Shown here: piece after piece, positions 28,157-35,496 of the stretch
Position numbering within the stretch: the first letter of the stretch is position 1
How the letters are laid out: each line of letters starts with the position of its first letter
From: Microbacterium sp. SORGH_AS_0969
Lineage (GTDB): Bacteria > Actinomycetota > Actinomycetes > Actinomycetales > Microbacteriaceae
DNA length: 64,000 nucleotides
Assembly (NCBI RefSeq): GCF_030818255.1
Contig: NZ_JAUTAG010000001.1
Coordinates: forward strand, 2,356,001 to 2,420,000
Direction: 5' to 3'
Notes under the pieces: model-generated
Seen by the model: only the letters and a program-made list of their open reading frames with translations
Database searches by the model: none
Told to the model about the DNA's origin: nothing
Translations under genes and position numbers: made by a program

Positions 28157-28552
28157 ATGCCGAACAGCTTCCGCATCGCCACGGCCGCCCGCCTCCTCGG
28201 GGTCAGCGACGACACGGTGCGGCGCTGGATCGACCAGGGCGTGCTGCCGACGACGGGGGCGTCGCCGGTGGAGATCCCGGGCAGGGCGCTCGCCGAGCGG
28301 GCGGTCGCGCTCGCCGACGAGCCCGACGACCCCACCGGGATCGCCTCGAGCGCGCGCAACCGCTTCGTCGGCATCGTCACGCGCGTGCGCATCGACGGCG
28401 TGATGGCGCAGGTCGACCTGCAGTGCGGACCGCATCGGGTGGTGTCGCTCATGTCGGCGGAAGCGGCCGACGAGCTCGCGCTCGAGCCGGGCTCGCTCGC
28501 GGTGGCGTCGGTGAAGGCGACGGTCGTGACGGTGGAGGCGCCGCGCGGCTGA
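28157..28552 (+). CDS. Molybdate-binding regulator: helix-turn-helix plus Mop/TOBE domain
   Basis: The 131-residue protein has a MerR-type excisionase-like helix-turn-helix (IATAARLLGVSDDTVRRWIDQGVLP, residues ~5-30). It is followed by a single Mop domain (SARNRFVGIVTRVRIDGVMAQVDLQCGPHRVVSLMSAEAADELALEPGSLAVASVKATVV). Such proteins bind molybdate and are linked to modABC. It sits between moaA and modA, and I infer that it controls one or both. The ATG at 28157 fits the start of the DNA-binding domain. Confidence 0.85.
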   Translation: MPNSFRIATAARLLGVSDDTVRRWIDQGVLPTTGASPVEIPGRALAERAVALADEPDDPTGIASSARNRFVGIVTRVRIDGVMAQVDLQCGPHRVVSLMSAEAADELALEPGSLAVASVKATVVTVEAPRG

Positions 28553-28575
28553 TCGGCTCGGCCTCGACGGGAGCG

Positions 28576-28651
28576 AAACTCCTGAGTTTCGCCGTCGCGC
28601 CGCGCTGTGGGGCGTGGTGTGTACCCCTTCCGGATGGTTTCTCAGGAGTTT
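28576..28651. repeat. 76-bp element with 11-bp inverted ends between mop and modA
   Basis: AAACTCCTGAG (28576-28586) and CTCAGGAGTTT (28641-28651) are exact reverse complements. They lie in the 237-bp gap between the Mop regulator and modA, directly after the mop stop. It may terminate the mop transcript. Confidence 0.55.
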
Positions 28652-28716
28652 GGCCCGCTGGTGACCGCGGTCGCGCCACGAGGGATCGGGCCTCAGCGGC
28701 CCGAGCGGGCGGAGAG

Positions 28717-28741
28717 CGGATATATTCGACCTGAATATCCG
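28717..28741. promoter_or_regulatory. ModE/Mop-like operator upstream of modA
   Basis: An imperfect 25-bp palindrome with outer arms CGGATAT and ATATCCG and an AT-rich core stands out in this GC-rich DNA. It lies 49 bp upstream of the modA start. Its position and AT-rich dyad resemble molybdate-regulator sites such as ModE boxes, but the binding protein is inferred. Confidence 0.55.
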
Positions 28742-28789
28742 CAAATGCGGATCCATGTCGAGGCGCCTGGCGCCGGGAAAGGAACTCCC

Positions 28790-29548
28790 ATGCGCCGCCC
28801 CCTGCGTCTCGCCGGTGTCCTCGCCACCGCCGCTCTGCTCGCCGCGTGCGCCAGCCCGTCGTCTCAGCCCGCGGCATCCGCGGATCAGCTGGGCGTGACG
28901 CTCGAGGTCTACGCCGCGGCGTCTCTGCAGCGCTCCTTCGACGAGATCGCGACGGCGTTCGAGGCCGCGCACCCGGGCGTCACGGTGGCTCCCGTCTACG
29001 ACGGGTCGAGCACGCTCGCGACGCAGATCGGCGAGGGTGCCCCCGCCGACGTGTTCGCCTCTGCCGATGAGAAGAACATGTCGAAAGTGGCCGCGCAGGC
29101 CCCCGACCCGCGCATCTTCGCGGCCAACACCCTCGTGATCGCGGTGCCGGCGGGCAACCCCGGGGGCGTCGAGGGGCTCGAAGACCTTCCCCGTGTGACG
29201 ACGGTGCTGTGCGCCCCCGAGGTCCCGTGCGGGGCGGCATCCCAGACGCTCCTCTCGAACGCCGGGGTGACCGTGAGCCCCGCGAGCGCGGAGCAGAACG
29301 TCACGGCCGTGTTGTCGAAGGTCGCCGCGGGCGAGGCCGACGCCGGACTCGTCTACGCCACCGACGTCGTCGGTCGCGACGACGTCGAGACGATCGTGCC
29401 CGACGGAGCCGACGCGGTGGTCAATCGGTACCCGATCGCGGCGCTGGCCGACGCGCCGAATCCCGAGGCGGCAGCCGCCTTCGTCGCCTTCGTGCTGTCG
29501 GACGACGGAAAGCGTATCCTCGCCGACGCGGGGTTCCAGGCGCCGTGA
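28790..29548 (+). CDS. modA: Molybdate ABC transporter substrate-binding lipoprotein ModA
   Basis: The ATG at 28790 has GGGAAAGGA upstream; open frame before it is discarded. The 252-residue protein has a lipobox LAAC (Cys20) and the ModA fold: LEVYAAASLQRSFDEIATAFE, APADVFASADEKNM and YPIAALADAPNPEAAAAFVAFVLS. The serine and other oxyanion contacts are expected in the AAASL and DGSS segments. Its stop overlaps the modB start. Confidence 0.93.
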   Translation: MRRPLRLAGVLATAALLAACASPSSQPAASADQLGVTLEVYAAASLQRSFDEIATAFEAAHPGVTVAPVYDGSSTLATQIGEGAPADVFASADEKNMSKVAAQAPDPRIFAANTLVIAVPAGNPGGVEGLEDLPRVTTVLCAPEVPCGAASQTLLSNAGVTVSPASAEQNVTAVLSKVAAGEADAGLVYATDVVGRDDVETIVPDGADAVVNRYPIAALADAPNPEAAAAFVAFVLSDDGKRILADAGFQAP

Positions 29549-30324
29549 GGGCGGCGGGGTACGTCCCGCGCTGGCTGATCGTGCCGGCGGCCATCGGGCT
29601 GCTCTTCCTGCTCGTGCCGCTGACCGCGCTGATCGCCCGGGTGGAGTGGGACACGCTGATCAGCGATGTGACGTCGGATGCCGCCCTCTCGGCGCTCGTC
29701 CTGTCGCTGGCCACGGGGGCCGTCGCCACCCTGGTGTGCGCGGTCGTGGGCATCCCCCTGGCGCTGGTGATCGCCCGGAGTCCCGCGCGGACCGCCGCTC
29801 TGCTGCGGGCACTCGTGACCGTGCCGCTCGTCCTGCCGCCGATGGTCGGCGGTGTCGCGCTCCTCTACCTCTTCGGCCGCAACGGCTGGTTCGGCGCGCT
29901 CGGGCTGCCGTTCACCACCCCCGCGGTCGTGCTCGCGCAGGTGTTCGTCGCGCTGCCGTTCCTCGTGCTCGCGGTCGAGGGCGCGCTGCGCAGTACGGGG
30001 GTCGAGTTCGAGCGCGCCGCCGCCTCTCTCGGCGCGTCGCGCGCGACGATCCTGCGGCGGATCACGTTGCCTCTCGCCGCTCCCGGGATCGTCGCCGGCG
30101 TCGTGCTGTGCTTCGCGCGGGCGATCGGGGAGTTCGGGGCGACCGCGCTGTTCGCCGGGAACCGTCCCGGCGTCACGCAGACCATGCCGCTCGCGATCTA
30201 CACGGCCTTCAACGGTGCCGGCGTCTCGCAGGGCACCGCCGTCGCCCTGTCGCTCCTGCTGCTCGTGACGGCGGTAGCGGTGCTGCTGCTCGTGCGCGGG
30301 TGGCGCCCGGGGGTGGGGCGATGA
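29545..30324 (+). CDS. modB: Molybdate ABC transporter permease ModB
   Basis: The GTG at 29545 overlaps the modA stop (GTGA). The 259-residue protein has five to six helices, LVLPPMVGGVALLYLFGRNG and the EAA-type loop EFERAAASLGASRATILRRITLPLAAPGI, as in ModB/CysW permeases. It ends overlapping modC by ATGA. Confidence 0.93.
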   Translation: MRAAGYVPRWLIVPAAIGLLFLLVPLTALIARVEWDTLISDVTSDAALSALVLSLATGAVATLVCAVVGIPLALVIARSPARTAALLRALVTVPLVLPPMVGGVALLYLFGRNGWFGALGLPFTTPAVVLAQVFVALPFLVLAVEGALRSTGVEFERAAASLGASRATILRRITLPLAAPGIVAGVVLCFARAIGEFGATALFAGNRPGVTQTMPLAIYTAFNGAGVSQGTAVALSLLLLVTAVAVLLLVRGWRPGVGR

Positions 30325-31397
30325 GCGGGCGGAAACCTGGCGATCAGGCGGTCCCCGCGACTCCGGATGCCGCCGCCCTCCACGCGCACGTCGTGGTCCG
30401 CCGTCGCGACTTCGCCGTCGACATCGCCCTCGACGTCGCCCCCGGCGACACCGTCGCGGTCATGGGCCGCAGCGGAGCCGGAAAGTCGACGCTCCTCGGC
30501 GCGCTCGCCGGACTCGTTCCGCTCGACGGGGGAGAGATCGTGCTCGACGGACGTGTCCTCGACCGCGCTCCGCGCGTGCGCACCGCTCCGATGCACCGCG
30601 GGATCGTGCTGCTCGGGCAAGACGCGCGCCTCTTCCCGCACCTGACGGCGCGCGAGAACGTCGCTTTCGGCCCGCGAGCGGCCGGGGTCCCGGCATCCGT
30701 CGCCCGTTCCTCCGCCGACGAGTGGTTGACCCGGGTGGGACTCCCCGGTGCGGGGGACCGCCGGCCCGCGCAGCTCTCGGGCGGGGAACAGCAGCGGGTG
30801 GCCGTCGCCCGGGCGCTCGCCGCGGAGCCGCGCGTGGTGCTGCTCGACGAGCCCCTCGTCGCGCTCGACGCGGTGACGGCGGCGGAGGTCCGCGCGACGC
30901 TTCGCGAGTGCCTCGCCGGGGTCACGTCCGTCGCCGTCACGCACGATGCGGTCGACGCGGCCGCGCTGGCCGACCGGCTCGTGATCGTCGAGCGAGGAAG
31001 GGTGACCCAGGAAGGGGCAGTGCGCGAGGTGCTGTCCGCCCCGGCGACCGAGGTCGCCGCGAAGATCGCGGGGCTCGAGCGGCTCGTCGGTGTGGCGCGC
31101 GCGGGCGGTTGGGAGGGGGCCGGAATGCGCCTGGAGTCGACGGATGCCGCCTCTCGCGCTCTCGTCGGGAGCGACGGGGTCGCGCTGGCTGCCGTCTTCC
31201 GCGCGTCCGACCTGCGGCTGGGAGAAGGATTCCCCGCGATCGTGTCGCACCTCGAGCCGACGCCGTCGGGCGTGCGCGTCGTCACCGACCGCGGGGCTGC
31301 CGAGGTGGCGCCGGGTGAGGCCGCGGGGCTCGGTGCGGGAGACGCCGTGCGGGTGAGCGTGGCGCCCGATCGGGTGCGGTTCGTCGCGGCATCCTGA
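30321..31397 (+). CDS. modC: Molybdate ABC transporter ATPase ModC
   Basis: The 358-residue protein has Walker A GRSGAGKST, Q-loop LGQDARLFPHL, signature LSGGEQQRVAVARAL, Walker B VVLLDEPLVALD, the H-loop THDAVDA, and a C-terminal Mop/TOBE regulatory domain (about residues 270-358). The last 66 codons plus stop lie in a 201-bp segment that is repeated exactly at 40758-40958. The C-terminus may therefore have come with, or been rebuilt by, the inserted island; the protein itself is full length. Confidence 0.93.
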   Translation: MSGRKPGDQAVPATPDAAALHAHVVVRRRDFAVDIALDVAPGDTVAVMGRSGAGKSTLLGALAGLVPLDGGEIVLDGRVLDRAPRVRTAPMHRGIVLLGQDARLFPHLTARENVAFGPRAAGVPASVARSSADEWLTRVGLPGAGDRRPAQLSGGEQQRVAVARALAAEPRVVLLDEPLVALDAVTAAEVRATLRECLAGVTSVAVTHDAVDAAALADRLVIVERGRVTQEGAVREVLSAPATEVAAKIAGLERLVGVARAGGWEGAGMRLESTDAASRALVGSDGVALAAVFRASDLRLGEGFPAIVSHLEPTPSGVRVVTDRGAAEVAPGEAAGLGAGDAVRVSVAPDRVRFVAAS

Positions 31398-31398
31398 C
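31198..31398. repeat. Left copy of 201-bp direct repeat (3' end of modC)
   Basis: Positions 31198-31398 match 40758-40958 at every base by direct comparison; the bases just outside differ on both sides. This copy forms the intact 3' end of modC. The two copies are 9,560 bp apart and bound the peptide gene cluster, as attachment-like boundaries would. Confidence 0.95.
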
Positions 31399-31481
31399 TC
31401 TGTGCGCCCTGTCGGGGCGGCGATCGACGGCAGGACCCTTACCCCGGGGCTCGACGCCGGTCGTGGCGGGGGTGACCCGCG

Positions 31482-31508
31482 CATGCGGCGGCACTCACCC
31501 GCCGCATG
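31482..31508. terminator. Terminator-like hairpin downstream of modC
   Basis: CATGCGGCGG and CCGCCGCATG form a perfect 10-bp stem around a 7-nt loop, followed by TAAAACA. It lies 85 bp after modC, inside the left edge of the island, and could end modABC transcription. Confidence 0.6.
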
Positions 31509-31526
31509 TAAAACACACCGTCAGAT

Positions 31527-31542
31527 GGCATGCATACATGCC
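31527..31542. promoter_or_regulatory. Candidate regulator operator 1 (upstream of the island's first gene)
   Basis: GGCATGCATACATGCC is an inverted repeat with 6-bp arms around four bases, 64 bp before the first island gene. Its first nine bases appear as the exact reverse complement upstream of the precursor gene. I infer a binding site for the PadR-like regulator encoded next to it. Confidence 0.5.
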
Positions 31543-31605
31543 TTCCTGGTTGGCTGTCCCTGTTCGACGGATGACGGCGTACCAACGCTGTGAGGGGGCA
31601 TAGTG

Positions 31606-31995
31606 ATGGCTACGGCAAGTCCACCCGTGCGCGCTTTCCTGATCTACGGCCTTGTCCTCAGCGTGGTGATGGCGGGGTTCCATCTCGTGGCCGCCGGGGC
31701 GAGGGGCATCGATCTCGTGGCGCTGATCGTGCTGGCGCTCGCGGCGGTGACGATCGCCGTCGCGGCTGTCATCCTGCGGAAGCCGCTGACGCGTGCGCCC
31801 TACGCCTTCTTCGTCTTCCATGTCGTGAGTTATGTGATCGTCGCGGGCTCCACCTCTCTGCATGCCTTCGTGGCGGACTGGGCGGGTGCGCGCGGGGGTG
31901 GGCTCGGGTGGATGATCGGCCTGTGGAGCGTGGGGCTCCTCGTCCACGCGTTCGCCTCGGTTGCGCGCAACGGGTTTGCGGATGCTGACCTCTGA
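31606..31995 (+). CDS. Small four-helix membrane protein of the azole peptide island
   Basis: The ATG at 31606 is preceded by GAGGGGG; a GTG at 31603 is an alternative. The 129-residue protein consists almost entirely of four hydrophobic helices (FLIYGLVLSVVMAGFHLVAAG, LIVLALAAVTIAVAAVIL, AFFVFHVVSYVIVAG, GWMIGLWSVGLLVHAFAS). I do not recognise the family. Its place at the head of the cluster together with the regulator suggests self-protection or sensing. The gene overlaps the regulator by 14 bp. Confidence 0.7.
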   Translation: MATASPPVRAFLIYGLVLSVVMAGFHLVAAGARGIDLVALIVLALAAVTIAVAAVILRKPLTRAPYAFFVFHVVSYVIVAGSTSLHAFVADWAGARGGGLGWMIGLWSVGLLVHAFASVARNGFADADL

Positions 31996-32425
31996 GGAGC
32001 ACCGTCTCGTCGAGTACGCGTGCAAGACGTGGGCGGACGGGCATGTCAAAGCCAGCTTGGCGGTGTTCGCAATGCTCGCCCTGAGCAGCCGGCCGCAGTG
32101 GGTCGGTGACGTGCAGGAGAGCGTGCGCGAGATGTCGCGCGGCGCCATGCAGCCCGACGCGCAGACCCTCCACCGGATGATGCGTCGGCTCGACCGGCTC
32201 GGACTCGTGAGATGCGTGCGTTACGAGTCGCGGGGTCCGGGTGCGGCGCGCAAGATCTTCGCCCTGACCGAGGTCGGTGAGGCGGCGATCACAGCGCACT
32301 TCTCCCGGTCCTGGGGCCACCTGTCGTCGCAAAGCTTCGTCCACGCGTGGCGCCGGGTCGCGGCGAACGATCTTCCTGACTGCGCGTGCTGTCGGGGCCG
32401 CGTCCGTATCTCGGAGTGGCGATGA
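31982..32425 (+). CDS. PadR-like winged-helix regulator of the azole peptide island
   Basis: The ATG at 31982 overlaps the end of the upstream gene; the frame is open a little further upstream. The 147-residue protein has a winged helix (VKASLAVFAMLALSSRP...TLHRMMRRLDRLGLVRCVRYESRGPGAARKIFALTEVGEAAI) of PadR/MarR appearance, and a Cys-rich tail (CACCRGR) that might bind metal or sense redox state. It precedes the precursor gene. Shared palindromes in front of both transcription units are its likely targets. Confidence 0.75.
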   Translation: MLTSEEHRLVEYACKTWADGHVKASLAVFAMLALSSRPQWVGDVQESVREMSRGAMQPDAQTLHRMMRRLDRLGLVRCVRYESRGPGAARKIFALTEVGEAAITAHFSRSWGHLSSQSFVHAWRRVAANDLPDCACCRGRVRISEWR

Positions 32426-32436
32426 CTGTCGTCAAT

Positions 32437-32476
32437 ATGCATGCCATCGGCCCTGGTTGCCTCGAAAGGGGCATGT
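32437..32476. promoter_or_regulatory. Candidate regulator operator 2 (upstream of precursor gene)
   Basis: ATGCATGCC (32437-32445) is the exact reverse complement of the first nine bases of the site at 31527, and GGCATGT (32470-32476) is the reverse complement of its last seven. Both half-sites lie 60-100 bp before the precursor gene. Confidence 0.45.
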
Positions 32477-32485
32477 TTGAGTGCT

Positions 32486-32507
32486 GTCGTGGGTAGTCGC
32501 CCACGAC
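32486..32507. promoter_or_regulatory. Hairpin in the precursor gene leader
   Basis: GTCGTGGG and CCCACGAC form a perfect 8-bp stem with a 6-nt loop (TAGTCG), 31 bp upstream of the precursor start codon. It could be an operator dyad or an RNA structure at the transcript 5' end that stabilises it. Confidence 0.5.
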
Positions 32508-32537
32508 GGAGACCACGAGGAAAGACAGGAGTTTCGG

Positions 32538-32657
32538 ATGCTCAACGTGCTCGATCGAGTGGAGGACAAGTTCTTCGCCGAAGAGGCATCGGTCGCACCG
32601 GGCGGCTGGTGCTGCTGGTGCTGGTGCTGCTGCTCCATCAACTTCAGCATCTTCTGA
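32538..32657 (+). CDS. Precursor peptide of a streptolysin-S-like, azole-modified peptide
   Basis: This 39-residue gene was found by reading the gap between the regulator and the ThiF-like gene. An AGACAGGAG ribosome binding site precedes ATG 32538. The leader (residues 1-23) contains DKFFAEEASVAPGG; VAPGG is the same pre-core motif as in Streptococcus pyogenes SagA. The core, residues 24-39, reads WCCWCWCCCSINFSIF: six cysteines (25, 26, 28, 30-32), two serines (33, 37) and three tryptophans. Azole formation at Cys and Ser is the expected modification by the YcaO, ThiF-like and dehydrogenase proteins encoded downstream. Neither the product nor its activity can be read from sequence. Confidence 0.92.
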   Translation: MLNVLDRVEDKFFAEEASVAPGGWCCWCWCCCSINFSIF

Positions 32658-32667
32658 CCGGGCGACG

Positions 32668-32702
32668 GGCGGGTTCGACCGTGGTTCCAGGTCGATCCCG
32701 CC
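32668..32702 (+). terminator. Attenuator-like hairpin after the precursor gene
   Basis: GGCGGGTTCGACC and GGTCGATCCCGCC pair over 13 bp with one mismatch around a 9-nt loop, starting 11 nt after the precursor stop, followed by TGTTTCCC. A partial terminator here would make the small precursor transcript more abundant than the enzyme genes, as is known after sagA. Confidence 0.6.
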
Positions 32703-32745
32703 TGTTTCCCGAAGGGCATCAGATGACAACGGAAGGAATCCCGCT

Positions 32746-33678
32746 TTGACCGCTACCGCCCCGTCTCCCTCGAATGCGCACGGCGTGTCCGACGCAACGA
32801 CCTACCGCCTGCGGACGGGCTTGTACGTCCTTCCCCACGGTGACGATGAGGTCTTCGTCCGGGAGGGCAGTCGTGCCGCGTTCTCGAAGATCGTGCGTGA
32901 TCCCGCTCGTCGGCGTCTGCTCGCGCGCATCGTGCAAGCGGCGACCGCCCCCGTCACAGCGGCCGCACTCGCCGAGGGCTGGGGAGTGGACGGGGCCGAC
33001 ATCGAGGAGATCGCGGAACAGCTCACCGAGGCCGGGGTGCTGACCCCGTGCGGGGGGCCCGCGGGCACGACGATCGTGGCCCTTCACGGACGAGGACTCC
33101 TCGCCGATGCTCTGACGGACCTCGCGCGAGGCGATTCGCGTCTCGACGTCCGCTCGCTCGACGAACTCGACGACGTGCACGAACTGATCGCCGACGAGGG
33201 AGTGGAAGCGGGGGATATCGTCCTCGCGATCGTTTCGGATGTGCTCGACCCGGTGCGCTTCCTCAGGGCCAATACGGTCTCGCTCGAGTTCGGCATCCCT
33301 GCGGTCTACGTCCACACCGACGGCCCGGAGGCGGTGATCGGTCCCATGGTCGTACCCGGCGAGACCGCGTGCTATCTGTGCCACGACCTTCAGGACGAGG
33401 GGGCCCGGCATCTTCGCGACGAGTACCTGGTCTACAAGGACAGTTTGAGCCGCGGCGTTTCCGGCCCGGGTGGCGACGCCGCCGTCATCGCGCTCGCGGC
33501 CGCGTGGGTGCGGCTTGCTCTTGCGCGACGCGATCCGTCCTCGACCGGCTTCCTCGATCAACGCGTCCTTCGTGTCGAGACGAGCCGGATGGAGGTCATG
33601 AGTCACCGCGTCCTCACCATTCCACGATGCCCCGCGTGCGCCACGACTCGGCCCGAGCTGCAGCACACCTTCCTCTGA
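32746..33678 (+). CDS. Leader-binding ThiF/E1-like cyclodehydratase partner (C protein)
   Basis: TTG 32746 is chosen as start because GGAAGGA lies 8 nt upstream; the codon overlaps the stop of a tiny ORF (32723-32749) as TTGA. The 310-residue protein has an N-terminal winged-helix leader-recognition region (TYRLRTGLYVLPHGDDEVFVREG) and an inactive ThiF/E1-like domain. Two CxxC pairs (CYLC at 209, CPAC at 295) form the structural zinc site. This is the SagC/McbB-like protein that presents the precursor to the YcaO enzyme. It is the first of nine consecutive enzyme, transport and membrane genes. Confidence 0.88.
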   Translation: MTATAPSPSNAHGVSDATTYRLRTGLYVLPHGDDEVFVREGSRAAFSKIVRDPARRRLLARIVQAATAPVTAAALAEGWGVDGADIEEIAEQLTEAGVLTPCGGPAGTTIVALHGRGLLADALTDLARGDSRLDVRSLDELDDVHELIADEGVEAGDIVLAIVSDVLDPVRFLRANTVSLEFGIPAVYVHTDGPEAVIGPMVVPGETACYLCHDLQDEGARHLRDEYLVYKDSLSRGVSGPGGDAAVIALAAAWVRLALARRDPSSTGFLDQRVLRVETSRMEVMSHRVLTIPRCPACATTRPELQHTFL

Positions 33679-33682
33679 CGAC

Positions 33683-34567
33683 ATGGCCACTCTCAGCGAT
33701 CACCAGAAGAACAATCGCATCGTCTTCGAGACGGTCGAACCCGGTTACGAGCACGGCGTCGAACAGACGGTGCTCTCCGGGCCCCATCTCCAACTCCTCG
33801 CGCCCACACCGCGCGACCTTTATCAGCACCGCCTGCACGACGTCGACGGCTCTGTTTCCGAGATGTATCAGGCCAACGCCCGGTGGCGCCTCTCAGACCT
33901 CGACGCCGCACCGAGCGACAACGAGGCGCAGCAGTTGCGGGCGTGGTTCCTCGCCTCCGGTCGCACCTACTCGACCATCGAGGAGAACGTCTCGGGCGTG
34001 CAACTCGCCCTCACCGACGTCCCCTCGCCGCTCGGCACGGCGCTCGCAGCCGTGGCACGTCTCGGCGCGGAATCCGGACTGTTGTACGGCTCCGATGTGG
34101 TCCTGCTGTGGCGCGGCGCGACGTGGTTGCTGCCCGCGTCGTCATCTCACCTCGTGCGTATGCGTCTCGTCGGGCCGAAGCTCCAGCGACGCCTCGTGAG
34201 CGCCACTCCGGTCGACAAGCGCGCGGCCTTCGACGCGGCGTCCGCGATCGTGTCGGTGACGACGGTGCCGTGGCGGGTCGAGATTCTGCAGGGTCCGCGT
34301 GGCTACCGCGTGGCCCTTCAACAATCGGGATTGCTGCTCACCGTCCTCATGCAGACCCTCGCTCGAGCGGGTGGCGCCCCGACCGTGGCAACGGACTTCG
34401 CCGACATCGAGGTCGACACGGTCTTCGACCAAGACGGGATCGAGCGGTTCACGACTGCTCTTGTCGCCGTCTCCGCGGAGGCCGCGCCGCGACCGCCCGG
34501 CACGGACGCCGGTCGCACGCCAGAAGACGCCGTGACAGACGCTGATCACGGGGAGGGCGCCCGATGA
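33683..34567 (+). CDS. Uncharacterised partner protein of the azole dehydrogenase
   Basis: The 294-residue protein begins 4 nt after the ThiF-like gene and overlaps the dehydrogenase gene start by ATGA. I see a bipartite mixed alpha/beta protein with RYS/YTIEENVSGVQLAL-like segments and a C-terminal acidic tail (residues ~270-294) but no clear FMN or metal motif. Its place directly before the McbC-type oxidase suggests a non-catalytic subunit of the azoline oxidase, possibly a degenerate nitroreductase fold. That is an inference; I do not recognise the family with confidence. Confidence 0.6.
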   Translation: MATLSDHQKNNRIVFETVEPGYEHGVEQTVLSGPHLQLLAPTPRDLYQHRLHDVDGSVSEMYQANARWRLSDLDAAPSDNEAQQLRAWFLASGRTYSTIEENVSGVQLALTDVPSPLGTALAAVARLGAESGLLYGSDVVLLWRGATWLLPASSSHLVRMRLVGPKLQRRLVSATPVDKRAAFDAASAIVSVTTVPWRVEILQGPRGYRVALQQSGLLLTVLMQTLARAGGAPTVATDFADIEVDTVFDQDGIERFTTALVAVSAEAAPRPPGTDAGRTPEDAVTDADHGEGAR

Positions 34568-35496
34568 CCGCCGAACACGCGACCGCGCTCGATCGGCCGA
34601 ACACCGTGCCCGCGCTGATCGACGACCTCACCGTCCTTCTCGACCGCGCGGCGGCCGATGGGCTGTGTCACCCCTCGTGGGCGGCGGCCGCTCTGGACCT
34701 CGTGCGCGAAGGCGTGCCGTTGATCAGCGACGACGACGTTCTTGTCGCCCACCTTATCCATCGGTCGCTGCGTGCCGAAGCGAGCAAGGACGGGCCACCG
34801 GTCTCGCGCCTCGCGACCATGCGCGCTCCGGATCTCGCCGTCGGTCGGCCCGGCGAACGCCGCGTGAGCCTCCCGGGGGATCTGCCCGACATGCTGCAGC
34901 CTTTCGCCGAGCTCGTCGCCGAGCGCCGATCGACGCCGATGTACGGCAGTGACCCTCTGCCACTAACGGATCTCGCCGGCATCCTGAGCCAGTCGTTCGG
35001 TTCGAGAGGCTTCGAACTCGGATACCAACGCCGCGACATCCCCAAGCGCGTCGGGGCATCGGCGGGCGGCCTGCAGTCTTACGACTGCCAGGTGATCGTG
35101 AACGACGTCGAGGGTCTCGAACCCGGCAGGTACTCCTACGATCCGCTCGGGCACGAATTGGTGATCGAAGAACTCGGCGACTTCCGTCTTCCGCTCCGCG
35201 ACGCGGCGATCGAGTCGGACTTCCTGCTCTTCGCACAGGCGGTGATCGCCCTGACCGGAGACTTCCCCCGCGTGGCGTGGAAGTACGGCACTCGCGGGTA
35301 TCGCTACATGGGGCTGGATGCCGGGATCGTCACGGCTCACGTCTACCTCGCCGCCACGGCACTCGGCGTGAGCGTCAACGCCCTCGCCGCGTTCGCCGAC
35401 GATCCGCTCAACCGATTGCTGCGGTTGGACGGCAAGGACCGGTTCGCGCACTTACTCATTCCCATCGGCACCGCTCCCGGGCGCCGTCCCCGATGA
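34564..35496 (+). CDS. McbC/SagB-type FMN-dependent azoline dehydrogenase
   Basis: The 310-residue protein is a nitroreductase-fold oxidase of the SagB group: ERRSTPMYGSDPLPLTDLAGILSQSFG, RRDIPKRVGASAGGLQSYDCQVIV, LEPGRYSYDPLGHEL, and the Lys240-Tyr241 pair in WKYGTRGYRYMGLDAG that corresponds to the catalytic Lys/Tyr of the family. It oxidises azolines to azoles using FMN. It overlaps both neighbours by four bases. Confidence 0.88.
   Translation: MTAEHATALDRPNTVPALIDDLTVLLDRAAADGLCHPSWAAAALDLVREGVPLISDDDVLVAHLIHRSLRAEASKDGPPVSRLATMRAPDLAVGRPGERRVSLPGDLPDMLQPFAELVAERRSTPMYGSDPLPLTDLAGILSQSFGSRGFELGYQRRDIPKRVGASAGGLQSYDCQVIVNDVEGLEPGRYSYDPLGHELVIEELGDFRLPLRDAAIESDFLLFAQAVIALTGDFPRVAWKYGTRGYRYMGLDAGIVTAHVYLAATALGVSVNALAAFADDPLNRLLRLDGKDRFAHLLIPIGTAPGRRPR

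Noticed and set aside
32538..32657. Plantazolicin-type precursor
   Set aside because: The core has no RCTCTT motif, and no methyltransferase gene is present in the cluster. The VAPGG leader and Cys-rich core fit the SagA type better.
32441..32749. 102-codon frame overlapping the precursor gene
   Set aside because: It has no ribosome binding site and its middle is the +1 frame of the Cys-rich core (LVLLVLVLLLHQ). Only its last nine codons (from ATG 32723) may matter, for coupling.
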